Assembly (NCBI RefSeq): GCF_002291145.1
Contig: NZ_NTGE01000216.1
Coordinates: forward strand, 58,324 to 122,323
Reading direction: 5' to 3'
DNA from: Streptomyces sp. SA15
Lineage (GTDB): Bacteria; Actinomycetota; Actinomycetes; Streptomycetales; Streptomycetaceae
Length of the DNA: 64,000 nucleotides
Part shown: positions 52,034 to 61,072 of the stretch, in pieces
Layout: each line of letters starts with the position of its first letter
How positions within the stretch are numbered: position 1 is the stretch's first letter
Notes under the pieces: model-generated
Seen by the model: the letters and a program-made list of their open reading frames with translations, nothing else
Database searches by the model: none
Told to the model about the DNA's origin: nothing
Translations under genes and position numbers: made by a program

Positions 52034-52837
52034 CTACCCCAGCAGTCGCTCCAGCACCACCGCGATCCCGTCCTCCTCATTGGACGACGTCACCTCGTCC
52101 GCCACCGCCTTCAGCTCCCCATGGGCGTTGGCCATCGCCACCCCATAGGACGCCCAGGCGAACATCGGGATGTCGTTGGGCATGTCGCCGAAGGCGATCG
52201 TGTCCGCGGCCTTCATGCCCAGGCGGCGGGCCGCCAGGGACAGGCCGGTCGCCTTGGAGAGGCCTAGGGGGAGGAGCTCGACGATTCCCTCGCCGGCCAT
52301 CGCGACGGTGACGAAGCCCCCCGCGGCCTGGCGGGCCGCCTCGGCCAGCTGGTCGTCGGAGAGTTCGGGGTGCTGTATGTAGATCTTGTTCAGCGGGGCG
52401 GTCCAGAGGTCGGACGCGTCCGTGAAGGGGGTCGCGGGAAGCCTGCCGGTGACCGCGTAGCCCGGCCCCACCAGCACCTCGCCGTCCAGTCCGTCGCGGC
52501 TCGCCGCGAGGAACAGCGGGCCGACCTCCGCCTCGATCTTGGCCAGGGCCACGCCCGCCAGTTGGCGGTCCAGGGTCACCGACGTCAGCAGGCGGTGCTC
52601 GCCGGCGTCGTACACCTGTGCGCCCTGAGCGCAGACCGCGAGGCCGTCGTAGCCCAGGTCGTCGAGGATGTGCCGGGTCCACGGGGCCGCGCGGCCGGTG
52701 ACGACGATGTGCGCGGCGCCCGCCGCGGTGGCCGCGGCGAGCGCCTCACGGGTGCGTCGCGAGACCGACTCGTCCGAGCGCAGGAGCGTTCCGTCGAGGT
52801 CGGTGGCGACGAGTCGGTAGGGGAAGCCGGCGCTCAC
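52034..52837 (-). CDS. Cof-type HAD-IIB phosphatase
   Basis: 267 residues from GTG 52837, overlapping the serS stop by 4 bp, so it is translationally coupled to serS. Motifs: VATDLDGTLLRSDESVS (I), HIVVTGRAAPW (II), LSKATGLSLAARRLG (III) and TIAFGDMPNDIPMFAWA (IV). The cap domain of about 120 residues contains VGPLFLAASRDGLDGEVLVG. Related to the protein at 43536-44405. The substrate is unknown. Confidence 0.87.
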   Translation of the reverse strand: MSAGFPYRLVATDLDGTLLRSDESVSRRTREALAAATAAGAAHIVVTGRAAPWTRHILDDLGYDGLAVCAQGAQVYDAGEHRLLTSVTLDRQLAGVALAKIEAEVGPLFLAASRDGLDGEVLVGPGYAVTGRLPATPFTDASDLWTAPLNKIYIQHPELSDDQLAEAARQAAGGFVTVAMAGEGIVELLPLGLSKATGLSLAARRLGMKAADTIAFGDMPNDIPMFAWASYGVAMANAHGELKAVADEVTSSNEEDGIAVVLERLLG

Positions 52838-54111
52838 GTGGCGACCGGCTCCAGCACCTCACGCCCGCCCAGGTAAGGACGCAGTACCTCCGGCACCCGC
52901 ACCGAGCCGTCGGCCTGCTGGTGGTTCTCCAGGATCGCCACGATCGTGCGCGGCACGGCGCACAGTGTGCCGTTCAGCGTCGCCAGCGGCTTGACCTGCT
53001 TGCCCTCGCGGACGCGGATCGACAGGCGGCGGGACTGGAACTCGGTGCAGTCCGAGGTCGAGGTCAGCTCGCGGTACTTGCCCTGCGTCGGGATCCACGC
53101 CTCGCAGTCGAACTTGCGGGAGGCCGAGGAGCCCAGGTCACCGCTGGCCACGTCGATCACGCGGTACGGCAGCTCCAGGGAGTTCAGCCACTGCTTCTCC
53201 CAGTCCAGCAGGCGCTGGTGCTCGGCCTGCGAGTCCTCCGGGGCGACGTACGAGAACATCTCGACCTTGTCGAACTGGTGCACGCGGAAGATGCCCCGGG
53301 TGTCCTTGCCGTGGGAGCCGGCCTCGCGGCGGAAGCAGGGCGAGAAGCCCGCATAGCGCAGCGGAAGGCGGTCGGCGTCGATGATCTCGTCCATGTGGTA
53401 CGCGGCGAGGGGGACCTCCGAGGTGCCGACGAGGTAGAGGTCGTCCTTGTCGAGGTGGTAGACGTCCTGGGCCGCCTGGCCGAGGAAGCCGGTGCCGGCC
53501 ATCGACTGGGGGCGGACCAGCGCGGGGGTGAGCATCGGCGTGAAGCCGGCCGCGGTGGCCTGCGCGATCGCCGCGTTCACCAGCGCCAGCTCGAGCAGCG
53601 CGCCCACACCGGTCAGGAAGTAGAAGCGCGAACCCGAGACCTTCGCGCCGCGCTCGACGTCGATCGCGCCGAGGATCTGGCCGAGCTCCAGGTGGTCCTT
53701 GGGCTCGAATCCCTCGGCGCCGAAGTCGCGGATCGTGCCGTGCGTCTCCAGCGTGACGAAGTCTTCCTCGCCGCCCACGGGCACGTCCGGGTGGACGAGG
53801 TTGCCGAGCTGGACGAGCAGCTCCTGGGTCTCGGCGGCGGCCGCGTCGCGCTCGGCGTCGGCGGCCTTGACGTCGGCGGCGAGCTGGCTCGCCTTCTTCA
53901 GCAGCTCGGCCTTCTCGTCTCCCGAGGCCTTGGGGATGAGCTTGCCGAGCGCCTTTTGCTCGGCACGCAGCTCGTCGAAGCGGACGCCGGACGACCTGCG
54001 CCGCTCGTCGGCAGACAGGAGGGAGTCGACGAGCGCGACGTCCTCTCCACGGGCGCGCTGCGACGCACGCACACGGTCGGGGTCCTCACGGAGCAGGCGA
54101 AGGTCAATCAC
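52834..54111 (-). CDS. serS: Seryl-tRNA synthetase
   Basis: 425 residues from GTG 54111 (IDLRLLREDPDRVRASQRAR). N-terminal long coiled-coil arm that grips the long variable arm of tRNA-Ser (about 25-105), then the class II core: SGSRFYFLTGVGALLELALV, motif 2 FRREAGSHGKDTRGIFRVHQ, and motif 3 GTLCAVPRTIVAILENHQ. Charges tRNA-Ser with serine. No T-box leader is visible; the region upstream carries a DnaA-box cluster. Confidence 0.97.
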   Translation of the reverse strand: MIDLRLLREDPDRVRASQRARGEDVALVDSLLSADERRRSSGVRFDELRAEQKALGKLIPKASGDEKAELLKKASQLAADVKAADAERDAAAAETQELLVQLGNLVHPDVPVGGEEDFVTLETHGTIRDFGAEGFEPKDHLELGQILGAIDVERGAKVSGSRFYFLTGVGALLELALVNAAIAQATAAGFTPMLTPALVRPQSMAGTGFLGQAAQDVYHLDKDDLYLVGTSEVPLAAYHMDEIIDADRLPLRYAGFSPCFRREAGSHGKDTRGIFRVHQFDKVEMFSYVAPEDSQAEHQRLLDWEKQWLNSLELPYRVIDVASGDLGSSASRKFDCEAWIPTQGKYRELTSTSDCTEFQSRRLSIRVREGKQVKPLATLNGTLCAVPRTIVAILENHQQADGSVRVPEVLRPYLGGREVLEPVAT

Positions 54112-54303
54112 GCGCTCAAGGCTACCGGTGCGGGGTGACGGCCCACGACTCACTATTCCGTACCGCGACTTACGTTCCGTTATGGGGCAATTGCCCTAAG
54201 TGTTCCCCTGTGTCAATAAAAGTCGCCTCACTCCCTGGAACGAGGCGCGTGGAAGGCGGCGAGTTGACTCGAATTCCTTGTGGGGGGCGGGGCTTGGGTC
54301 TGG

Positions 54304-54616
54304 TTGTCCACAGGAATCCACACCCTCCGAAGAGTTATCCACAGGCTGTGCGGAAGATCTGTGGACATCGGAATTGATCAATCCGAAACGGGTCCGTGAC
54401 GCCCAGGATTCCCGGCACAAACCCTGCTTACCCCCACTTTGGGGTGGAAATGGTTCGCTCCAAAGGGTGGGGCAAAGGAAAAGAGTGGACGAAGGGTGAT
54501 GTGCGCGGCGGTGAACATCAAGGTGGCCTGTAGGGCGATTTGTCGACTGACTCACGCTTCGTTGTCGACTTGTCCCCAGGTCGAGAAGCCCACCTGTGGA
54601 TAACACCTGTGGATAA
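54304..54616. promoter_or_regulatory. Dense DnaA-box cluster between serS and pheA
   Basis: Exact boxes: TTGTCCACA 54304-54312, TTATCCACA 54335-54343, inverted TGTGGATAA at 54595-54603 and 54608-54616 (13 bp apart). Near matches: GAATCCACA 54314-54322, TGTGGACAT 54360-54368, TTGTCCCCA 54570-54578. They fill the 529-bp gap that holds no other gene. Such non-oriC clusters in Streptomyces are thought to titrate DnaA; I recall one described at this locus in S. coelicolor. Confidence 0.8.
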
Positions 54617-54640
54617 CGAAAAATAGGCAGGTAGGACTGG

Positions 54641-55573
54641 CTAGAACCGGCCGTCCTGGCACCGCGCCACCCACTCCGCCGCCGAGACGAACTCCGCGTC
54701 GGAGGTCCCCGGCAGCGCAGGCCGTACGTCGGCCACCTCCACGTCCGCACGTGGGTACGAGCCGAGGAAGCGCACCTGGAGGCAGATCCGCTTGAGTCCC
54801 ATCAGGGCCTCGGCGACGCGGCGGTCGGAGATGTGGCCCTCGGCGTCGACGCAGAAGCAGTAGTTGCCGATGCCGGCACCCGTGGGCCGGGACTGCAGCA
54901 GCATCAGGTTGATGCCCCGCGTGCCGAACTCGCCCAGCAGGTCGCGCAGGCCGCCGGGGTGGTCGTCGCGCTGCCACAGCACGACGGAGGTCTTGTCCGC
55001 GCCGGTCGGGGCGGCGGGACGGGCGGGCCGGCCGACCAGCACGAACCGTGTCTGGGCGTTCTCCGCGTCGTGGATCCCGGTCTCCAGGGCCTCGAGGCCG
55101 TACCGGGAAGCCGCGAACTCACCCGCGAAGGCGGCGTCGTAGCGGCCCTCCTGGACCAGGCGGGCGGCGTCCGCGTTCGAGGCGGCCGACTCCCAGGTGG
55201 CGTCCGGGAGGTTCTTCCTGAGCCAGTTGCGCACCTGCGGCTGGGCGGCCGGGTGCGCGGAGACCGTCTTGATCTCCGACAGCTTCGTGCCCGGCCGGAC
55301 CAGCAGCGCGAAGGTGATCGACAGCAGCACCTCGCGGTAGATCATCAGCGGCGCACCCGCGACCAGCTCGTCGAGCGTCGTCGTGATCCCGCCCTCGACG
55401 GAGTTCTCGATCGGCACGAACGCCGCCTCGGCCTCCCCGAGGCGCACCGCGTCGAGCGCGGACTGCACGGAGACGTAGGGGATCAGCTCGCGCGTGGCCG
55501 CCTCGGGCAGCGTGCGCAGAGCGACTTCGGTGAAGGTGCCCTCAGGGCCGAGATACGCATAGCTCGCTGGCAT
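54641..55573 (-). CDS. pheA: Prephenate dehydratase
   Basis: 310 residues, monofunctional (no chorismate mutase domain). The catalytic domain starts YAYLGPEGTFTEVALR and includes FVPIENSVEGGITTTLDELV, AGEFAASRYGLEAL and the TRF motif in AQTRFVLVG. A C-terminal ACT domain for phenylalanine feedback follows (GGLRDLLGEFGTRGINLMLL, QSRPTG, YCFCVDAEGHI). Converts prephenate to phenylpyruvate. Not in an operon; the DnaA-box cluster lies at its 3' side. Confidence 0.96.
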   Translation of the reverse strand: MPASYAYLGPEGTFTEVALRTLPEAATRELIPYVSVQSALDAVRLGEAEAAFVPIENSVEGGITTTLDELVAGAPLMIYREVLLSITFALLVRPGTKLSEIKTVSAHPAAQPQVRNWLRKNLPDATWESAASNADAARLVQEGRYDAAFAGEFAASRYGLEALETGIHDAENAQTRFVLVGRPARPAAPTGADKTSVVLWQRDDHPGGLRDLLGEFGTRGINLMLLQSRPTGAGIGNYCFCVDAEGHISDRRVAEALMGLKRICLQVRFLGSYPRADVEVADVRPALPGTSDAEFVSAAEWVARCQDGRF

Positions 55574-55636
55574 GTCCTCACCCTAATGGGCCCTCGGAAA
55601 CCGCATCCCACGACAGGCCCTCTGGCGAGGTGAGTC

Positions 55637-56935
55637 TCATCCCTCCAGCAACCGCTGCCCCACGTACTCCCCTTCCGCCGCCCCGCCCGGCACCGCGAAC
55701 AGGCCGCTCGCCTCGTGGCGGATGAACCGCGACAGCGCGTCGCCCCGGTCCAGCTTGCGCTGCACCGGTACGAACCCGCGCAGCGGATCGGCCTGCCAGC
55801 AGACGAAGAGCAGGCCCGCGTCCGGCACCCCGTCGGCGTCGAAGCCGTCGTGGTACGAGAACGGGCGGCGGAGCATCGCCGCGCCCCCGTTCTGGTCGGG
55901 CCGCGTGATGCGGGCGTGCGCGTTGATCGGGACGACCAGGTTGCCCTTGGTGTCGGTCTTCTCCAGGTCCATCTCGGTCGTCTCGGTGCCCCCGGACAGC
56001 GCCGCCCCGTCGGACTTGCGGCGCCCGATGACGTTCTCCTGGTCCTTGAGGGGGAGCTTCTCCCAGTCGTCGAGAAGCATGCGGATACGGCGTACGACGG
56101 CGTAGGAGCCGCCCGCCATCCAGGCCGGGTCGGTCGAACCGGACGCGGACACGAAGATCCGCTGGTCGAAGTCGGACTCGGTCGGCTTCGGATTGCGGGT
56201 GCCGTCGATCTGGCCCATCAGGTTGCGCGCCGTCATGGGGTGGGCGGTGGCACCCGGCGAGCGGTTGAAGCCGTTCATCTGCCAGCGGAGCCGGGCCGCG
56301 CTGCCCGCGTCCTTCTGGATCGCGCGCAGGGCGTGGAAGGCGACCAGCGCGTCATTGGCGCCGATCTGCACCCACAGGTCGCCGTCGCTGCGCTTCTTGT
56401 CGAGGTGGTCGGAGGAGAAGTCGGGCAGCGGGTCCAGTGAGACCGGTCGCTGCTTCTCCAGCCCCGTCCTGCCGAAGAAGCTGTGCCCGAAGCCGAAGGT
56501 GACCGTCAGCGAGGACGGGCCGGCGTCCCGGGCCACGTCCGTGTCGTCGTGCGCCGCCGCCTCGCCCGCCATCAGCCGCCGAGCCGTCTGGGACCAGCGG
56601 CGCAGCAACGCGGCGGCCTCCTTGCGGCCCGCACCCGCCGCCAGGTCGAAGGCGACCAGGTGGCCGCGGGCCTGGAGGCCCTGGGTGATTCCGGGCTGAT
56701 GTTTCCCGTGAAACATCACCTGATCGGCGCCCACGGAGGTCAGCGGCGTGGCCTCGGCGGGCCGGGAGGCGTATCCCATGGTCCCGCCGGCCGCACCGAG
56801 GACGAGCCCGGTGGCACCGGCGGTGCCGAGCAGCTTCCGCCGTGAAATGCCCTCCCTGGGGGCGGCGTTTTCGAAAACGTCTCCCTCAGGAGTGGTCTCA
56901 GGAGTACGGGCCTGAGGAATGGACTGGTCAGGCAT
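55637..56935 (-). CDS. dtpA: Tat-exported DyP-type haem peroxidase
   Basis: 432 residues. A twin-arginine signal lies at about 30-65 (ISRRKLLGTAGATGLVLGAA), after a hydrophilic start. DyP motifs: MGQIDGTRNP (GxxDG) with catalytic Asp, SYAVVRRIRMLLDDW with the distal Arg, and the proximal His region in RRPFSYHDGFD. Located with copper chaperone genes it matches DtpA of S. lividans, which uses haem and peroxide and is needed for maturation of the copper oxidase GlxA. Could also be called EfeB, but no efeU/O genes are present. The next gene upstream, copC-copD, is on the same strand 8 bp away. Confidence 0.9.
   Translation of the reverse strand: MPDQSIPQARTPETTPEGDVFENAAPREGISRRKLLGTAGATGLVLGAAGGTMGYASRPAEATPLTSVGADQVMFHGKHQPGITQGLQARGHLVAFDLAAGAGRKEAAALLRRWSQTARRLMAGEAAAHDDTDVARDAGPSSLTVTFGFGHSFFGRTGLEKQRPVSLDPLPDFSSDHLDKKRSDGDLWVQIGANDALVAFHALRAIQKDAGSAARLRWQMNGFNRSPGATAHPMTARNLMGQIDGTRNPKPTESDFDQRIFVSASGSTDPAWMAGGSYAVVRRIRMLLDDWEKLPLKDQENVIGRRKSDGAALSGGTETTEMDLEKTDTKGNLVVPINAHARITRPDQNGGAAMLRRPFSYHDGFDADGVPDAGLLFVCWQADPLRGFVPVQRKLDRGDALSRFIRHEASGLFAVPGGAAEGEYVGQRLLEG
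56700..56715. other. Degenerate parS-like site inside the DyP gene
   Basis: TGTTTCCCGTGAAACA has one mismatch at the centre (A to C). On the coding strand it reads MFHGKH, close to the MFHVKH that an intact site would encode. Confidence 0.5.
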
Positions 56936-56943
56936 GGTGGGGT

Positions 56944-58899
56944 TCAGCCGATCTGCGCGTTCTTGGAGACGGTCGTCTGGTCGATGTCGGAGGTCCGCAC
57001 GGTCACGGTGACCTCCCAGTCGCCCGCCATGGGGATCTGCACTCCGCTCGCCGACCAGTGTCCGGTCGTGATGTGGTCGGGGACGACGGGCAGCGGCCCG
57101 ATGTCCTTGGACTTCAGGGTGAAGGCGACCTTCACCTCGGGGATGTCGAAGGCGCGGCCGTTGGGCCGCCGTACATAGACGTGCATCTCGTTGCCGCCCA
57201 CGCGCGCGGGGTCGAGGTCGACGGTCACGACGCCCTTGCCGTCCTCGCCGCCCGTGTCGAACGACATGTCCAGGGTCAGGGCCCCGGACGACTCGGCCGA
57301 GGAGGAGGACGAGGAGGATGTCGCCGCCTTGGCGTCTTCCTCCGTACGCCCGGGCTCGGTCTGCGTCAGCACGGTGGTGACAGCGAGCAGTACGACGGCG
57401 ACACCGGCCTCGGCGAGCACCGAGCGGCGCAGCCCGAACCGGTTGGGGTCGGCGTCCCGCGCCCGCTTCTGCCGCGCCACGTCCATCGCGGCCTGCTGCC
57501 GGGCGAGCTGGGCGGCGCGCTTGGAGTCACCGGCGGCCTTGGAGTCGCCGGTTCCACTGGAATCAACGCCACCCTCGGAGTCCCCGGAACCGTCCCCCGC
57601 GGAGTCACCGACGTCGGCCCGCGCGCCCACCTTCTCCTTCTCCCGCTGCCGCTCCACCACCGCCGGCACCGCCTCCGCCAGCCGTGCCGTCCACCGCCGG
57701 GAGATCCACGCGACGCCGACCATCAGCGCCACCAGCCCGATCTTGACCAGCAGCAGCTGCCCGTACCGCGTGTCGGTGAACGCCGACCAGGAGCCGAGCT
57801 GGCGCCACGACTGGTAGATACCGGTCGCGACCAGCGCGACGACGCTGCCGAAGGCGACGGCCGAGAACCGGCGTACGGCGGTCGAATCGACGGGCGTGTC
57901 CGCGGGTGCCCTGTACAGCGCCACGAGCAGCGCGGTGAGCCCGCCGAGCCAGGCCGCGACGGCCAGCAGGTGGACGACGTCGACCGGCATGGCGATCCCC
58001 GACTGGATCCCGACCGAGGCGTGCTCGGACATCGCCCAGCTCGCGGCGAGCCCGGCGGCCACGACACTCCCGCCGACCGCGAGCCCGAAGGTCAGGTCCC
58101 GCTTCTCCTCGTCCTCCCGCTTCTCGTACGCCCCGAAGAGCACCGCGATGAACAGCGCCGCAGCGGCGAGCAGCAGCAGCCGGGAGACCAGCGCCGCGCC
58201 CGTCTTGGTCTGCAGCACCTGTCCGAGCAGGTCCAGGTCGAAGATGTCGCCGACCTTCCCGGTGCCGGTGTAGGAGCCGCGCAGGAGCAGCAGCAGGAGG
58301 GTCGCCGAGGTGAGCGCGAGCCAGCCGGAGACGACGAGCCGCTGCACGGCCCGTACACCGGAGCCGCGCTGCCAGCAGGCGAGCACGAAGGCGGCACCGC
58401 CGACCAGCACGATGAAGCCGGCGTACGACACGTACCGCCCGAAGCCGTACAGCCAGCCGACGACCCCGCCGCCCGCCGTCTGGGAGGACACCGACACGGA
58501 GGTGGACGAGGGGGCGCCGATGGAGAAGGTGTAGGCGCCGGAGACCGGATGGCTGTCCGCCGACACGACCTGGTAGGTGACGGTGTAGGTGCCGTCGGGC
58601 AGGCCGCTGTGCAGTTGCACGGTGTACGTCGTGCCGCTGACGTTGGACGGCTTGCCGCGCTGGACGGGCTTGCCCTGGGGGTCGAGCACGCGCAGCGAGT
58701 CGGCGGAGGTGCTGACCTGCTCGGAGAAGGTCAGCGAGACCTGGGTGGGCGCTTTGTCGACCACCGCCCCCTGCTGGGGGTCGCTGCCGGTCAGCGCGGC
58801 GTGCGCGGAGGCCGGCGCGGCCGAGGACAGGAGCAGTCCGGTCGCGGCCAGGAGCAGCAGCAACAGGGTCCGGACGCGGGGGGCGATGGTCTGCGTCAA
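56944..58899 (-). CDS. CopC-CopD fusion, copper transport protein
   Basis: 651 residues. Signal peptide (LLLLLLAATGLLLSSAAPAS) cleaved before AHAALTGSDP, so the mature CopC domain begins with a copper-binding His near its N-terminus. The CopC domain (about 30-125, VSLTFSEQVSTSADSLRVLD) is followed by eight membrane helices of CopD (about 145-430), a long acidic/Ala-rich cytoplasmic loop (430-500), another helix and a C-terminal extracytoplasmic domain of YcnJ type (about 540-651). Imports or handles copper at the membrane. Between the DyP gene and the PCuAC chaperone. Confidence 0.9.
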   Translation of the reverse strand: MTQTIAPRVRTLLLLLLAATGLLLSSAAPASAHAALTGSDPQQGAVVDKAPTQVSLTFSEQVSTSADSLRVLDPQGKPVQRGKPSNVSGTTYTVQLHSGLPDGTYTVTYQVVSADSHPVSGAYTFSIGAPSSTSVSVSSQTAGGGVVGWLYGFGRYVSYAGFIVLVGGAAFVLACWQRGSGVRAVQRLVVSGWLALTSATLLLLLLRGSYTGTGKVGDIFDLDLLGQVLQTKTGAALVSRLLLLAAAALFIAVLFGAYEKREDEEKRDLTFGLAVGGSVVAAGLAASWAMSEHASVGIQSGIAMPVDVVHLLAVAAWLGGLTALLVALYRAPADTPVDSTAVRRFSAVAFGSVVALVATGIYQSWRQLGSWSAFTDTRYGQLLLVKIGLVALMVGVAWISRRWTARLAEAVPAVVERQREKEKVGARADVGDSAGDGSGDSEGGVDSSGTGDSKAAGDSKRAAQLARQQAAMDVARQKRARDADPNRFGLRRSVLAEAGVAVVLLAVTTVLTQTEPGRTEEDAKAATSSSSSSSAESSGALTLDMSFDTGGEDGKGVVTVDLDPARVGGNEMHVYVRRPNGRAFDIPEVKVAFTLKSKDIGPLPVVPDHITTGHWSASGVQIPMAGDWEVTVTVRTSDIDQTTVSKNAQIG

Positions 58900-58912
58900 G
58901 GTGGTCTCTCCC

Positions 58913-59380
58913 TCAGTGTCCGGTCTTCGGGATGGTCTTCGGGACGTATGTCGCCGACTTCACCGGCATCTTGACGGCGACCGGATCGGACTGGGCGAAG
59001 TGCAGTTCGACCGAGACCGTCTGGCCCTGTTCCGGCTTGCGCTTCAGCTTGTCGAACATCAGATGGTTGCCGCCGCTTTTGAACACGAGTTGACCGTGGG
59101 CTGGGACGGAGAGCCGGGCGACCTCCTCCATCGCGCCGCCGACCGTCTCGTGCACGGTGACCTCGCCGGCGTCGCTCGTGACCGAGGTCAACTCGTCCTT
59201 CGTACCGCTGTCGTTGACGATCGTCAGGAAGCCGGCCGCCATGTCGTCGGAGACCGGCTGCGGCATGTAGGCACCGGAGACGGTTATCCCGTCCCCTCCC
59301 TCGGAGCCGGAGTCCGTGCCGCAGCCGGCCAGGACCAGGGCCCCGGTCAGTACGGCGACGGTCAGGGCGGGACGCCTCAC
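58913..59380 (-). CDS. ecuC: PCuAC-type extracytoplasmic copper chaperone
   Basis: 155 residues. Lipoprotein signal with lipobox LVLAGC (Cys20), then the PCu(A)C domain: ITVSGAYMPQPVSDDMAAGF, VTVHETVGGAMEEVARLSVP, and SGGNHLMFDKLK with the H-L-M part of the H(M)x10Mx21HxM copper motif. In S. lividans this protein (ECuC) hands Cu(I) to Sco. Its start overlaps the sco stop by 4 bp. Confidence 0.9.
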   Translation of the reverse strand: MRRPALTVAVLTGALVLAGCGTDSGSEGGDGITVSGAYMPQPVSDDMAAGFLTIVNDSGTKDELTSVTSDAGEVTVHETVGGAMEEVARLSVPAHGQLVFKSGGNHLMFDKLKRKPEQGQTVSVELHFAQSDPVAVKMPVKSATYVPKTIPKTGH

Positions 59381-60030
59381 GGTTTCTCCCCCTTGACCAG
59401 CTTGGGGAGGTCCTTGGTGTAGTCGTCGACCGTGGCGTCCTCGCCGTAGAGGACGTACCCCTCGTCGGTCTTCGGGGAGAACGCGACGACCTGGGTGCCG
59501 TGCACGGAGACGACCTTGCCGTTCTTGTCCTTGTGTGTCGGCTCGATGGAGATGCCGAGGGTGCGGGCGCTGGCCTGGATGGTGGGGAAGTCACCGGTCA
59601 GGCCGACGAACTCGGGGTCGATGCCCTTGAGCCACTTGCCGAGCTCGGACGGGGTGTCCCGGGCCGGGTCGGTGGTGACGAACACCACACGCAGCTCGTC
59701 CTGCTCGGACTTGGGCAGCTGCTTCTTCGCGACGGCGATGTTGTTCATCGTCAGGGGGCAGATGTCGGGGCAGTGGGTGTAGCCGAAGTAGACCAGCGTC
59801 GGCTTGCCCGCGGTCTCCTTGCGGAGGTCGTACTTCTTGCCCTGCGTGTCGGTGAGGACCAGATCCGGCTTCTCGAACGGCTGGTCGAGGACGGTGGCGG
59901 CCTTGTCCGAGCCGGCCTCCTCGGAGACCACGGAGACGGGCGAGGTGCTGTCGTCACCGCTGCCGCAGGCGGAGAGGGTCAGGGTGGCGGCGGCGAGCAG
60001 GGCGGCCGCGGCGAACGTCTTCTTGCGCAT
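59377..60030 (-). CDS. sco: Sco/SenC copper chaperone
   Basis: 217 residues from ATG 60030 (MRKKTFAAAALLAAATL). Lipobox LTLSAC (Cys22). Thioredoxin fold with the Cu-binding C-P-D-I-C pair in YFGYTHCPDICPLTMNNI and the His ligand in VVSVHGTQVVAF. In Streptomyces Sco delivers copper to the aa3 oxidase CuA site and toward morphological development. 4-bp overlap with the downstream chaperone gene. Confidence 0.94.
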   Translation of the reverse strand: MRKKTFAAAALLAAATLTLSACGSGDDSTSPVSVVSEEAGSDKAATVLDQPFEKPDLVLTDTQGKKYDLRKETAGKPTLVYFGYTHCPDICPLTMNNIAVAKKQLPKSEQDELRVVFVTTDPARDTPSELGKWLKGIDPEFVGLTGDFPTIQASARTLGISIEPTHKDKNGKVVSVHGTQVVAFSPKTDEGYVLYGEDATVDDYTKDLPKLVKGEKP

Positions 60031-60130
60031 AGGAAAATGTCCCAGATGTGATGATGTCGGCGCGCACCGGGGTCGAACGGGCAGTCGCATGGACGGCTGT
60101 GCGACCCCGGTGTGCGGCGGACGGCTGACT

Positions 60131-60871
60131 TCAGGCGCTGGTACGCCGACGCCCGGCGAGCACGCCGTACGCCACGCCCACCACACCGACGACGATGCCG
60201 ACCACACCCAGGACGCGGGCGGTGGTGTCGCTGCTGTCGGCGGGAGCGGCGGTGTCGGCGGAGGCGGCCTCGGCGTCCGACGCGGAGTTGTCGGAGGCGT
60301 TTTCGGTGTCCGACGAGCCGTGGGAGTGCCCGTCCTCGGCGGCGGACAGCGTGAGCACGGGCGCCGGCGTCTCGGGCTCCTCCTGGCCCTTCTGCTGCTC
60401 CTCGATCCAGCGGACGACCTCCTTGTTGGAGTACGTCTGGATCGCCTTGAAGACCAACTGGTCGGCGTCCTCGGGCAGCGCGCCGACGGAGACGGGGAAC
60501 TTCTCGAAGTAGCCGGGCTCGATGCCCTTGCCGGTGGCGGTCCAGGTGACCTTGGTGACGGCCTCGGTGAGCTGCTCCCCGTGGTTGTCGATGGGCTTGT
60601 CCAGCTTGGACTTGGTGACCTTGATGTCCCAGCCGGCCATCGGCTCCGGCATGACCGAGGCCAGCGGGTGGTCGGTCGGGAAGTTGACCTCGAGCTTGGT
60701 GGTCGAGGCGTTGTCGCGCTCGTTGGGGACCTTGAAGTCGACGACCGCGTAACCGCCCTTGGCGGCGGCGCCCTCGGGCTGCACGGTGACGTGGGCGAAC
60801 GCGGGCGAGGACAGCACGACGACGGCCGAGGCGGCGATGGCGCCGGCGGCGGCGAGACGAGAGGCCTTCAT
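60131..60871 (-). CDS. YcnI-family (DUF1775) copper-binding membrane-anchored protein
   Basis: 246 residues from ATG 60871 (MKASRLAAAGAIAASAVVV) with GGAG 8 bp upstream. Signal peptide cleaved after AFA, so the mature protein starts with His (HVTVQPEGAAAKGGYAVV), the residue that binds copper in YcnI. Domain body: LEVNFPTDHPLASVMPEPMA and GWDIKV. A Ser/Asp/Ala linker with a His pair, then one C-terminal membrane helix (VVGIVVGVVGVAYGVLAG) and a basic tail. Upstream member of the copper operon. Confidence 0.9.
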   Translation of the reverse strand: MKASRLAAAGAIAASAVVVLSSPAFAHVTVQPEGAAAKGGYAVVDFKVPNERDNASTTKLEVNFPTDHPLASVMPEPMAGWDIKVTKSKLDKPIDNHGEQLTEAVTKVTWTATGKGIEPGYFEKFPVSVGALPEDADQLVFKAIQTYSNKEVVRWIEEQQKGQEEPETPAPVLTLSAAEDGHSHGSSDTENASDNSASDAEAASADTAAPADSSDTTARVLGVVGIVVGVVGVAYGVLAGRRRTSA

Positions 60872-61072
60872 GGAATGCACTCCACTCCGAACGAGGGTTT
60901 CCGGTGCTCCGGTGCTCCGGTGATTTCCGTTGGTTTCCGGTGATGAAGAGGGGTACGCGTGCGCGCGGGTGCACGATCACTCGAGAACACGGGCACACGC
61001 GCGTGCCGCACGACGGCGGCCCCTCCCCACGGATGCACGTGAAGTGCGGAAGTGGGTGCTGGTCGCGTCGCG

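Noticed and set aside
56842..58974. 710-codon plus-strand open frame opposite copC-copD
   Set aside because: Low-complexity His/Arg/Gly-rich translation, antisense to a clear membrane protein.
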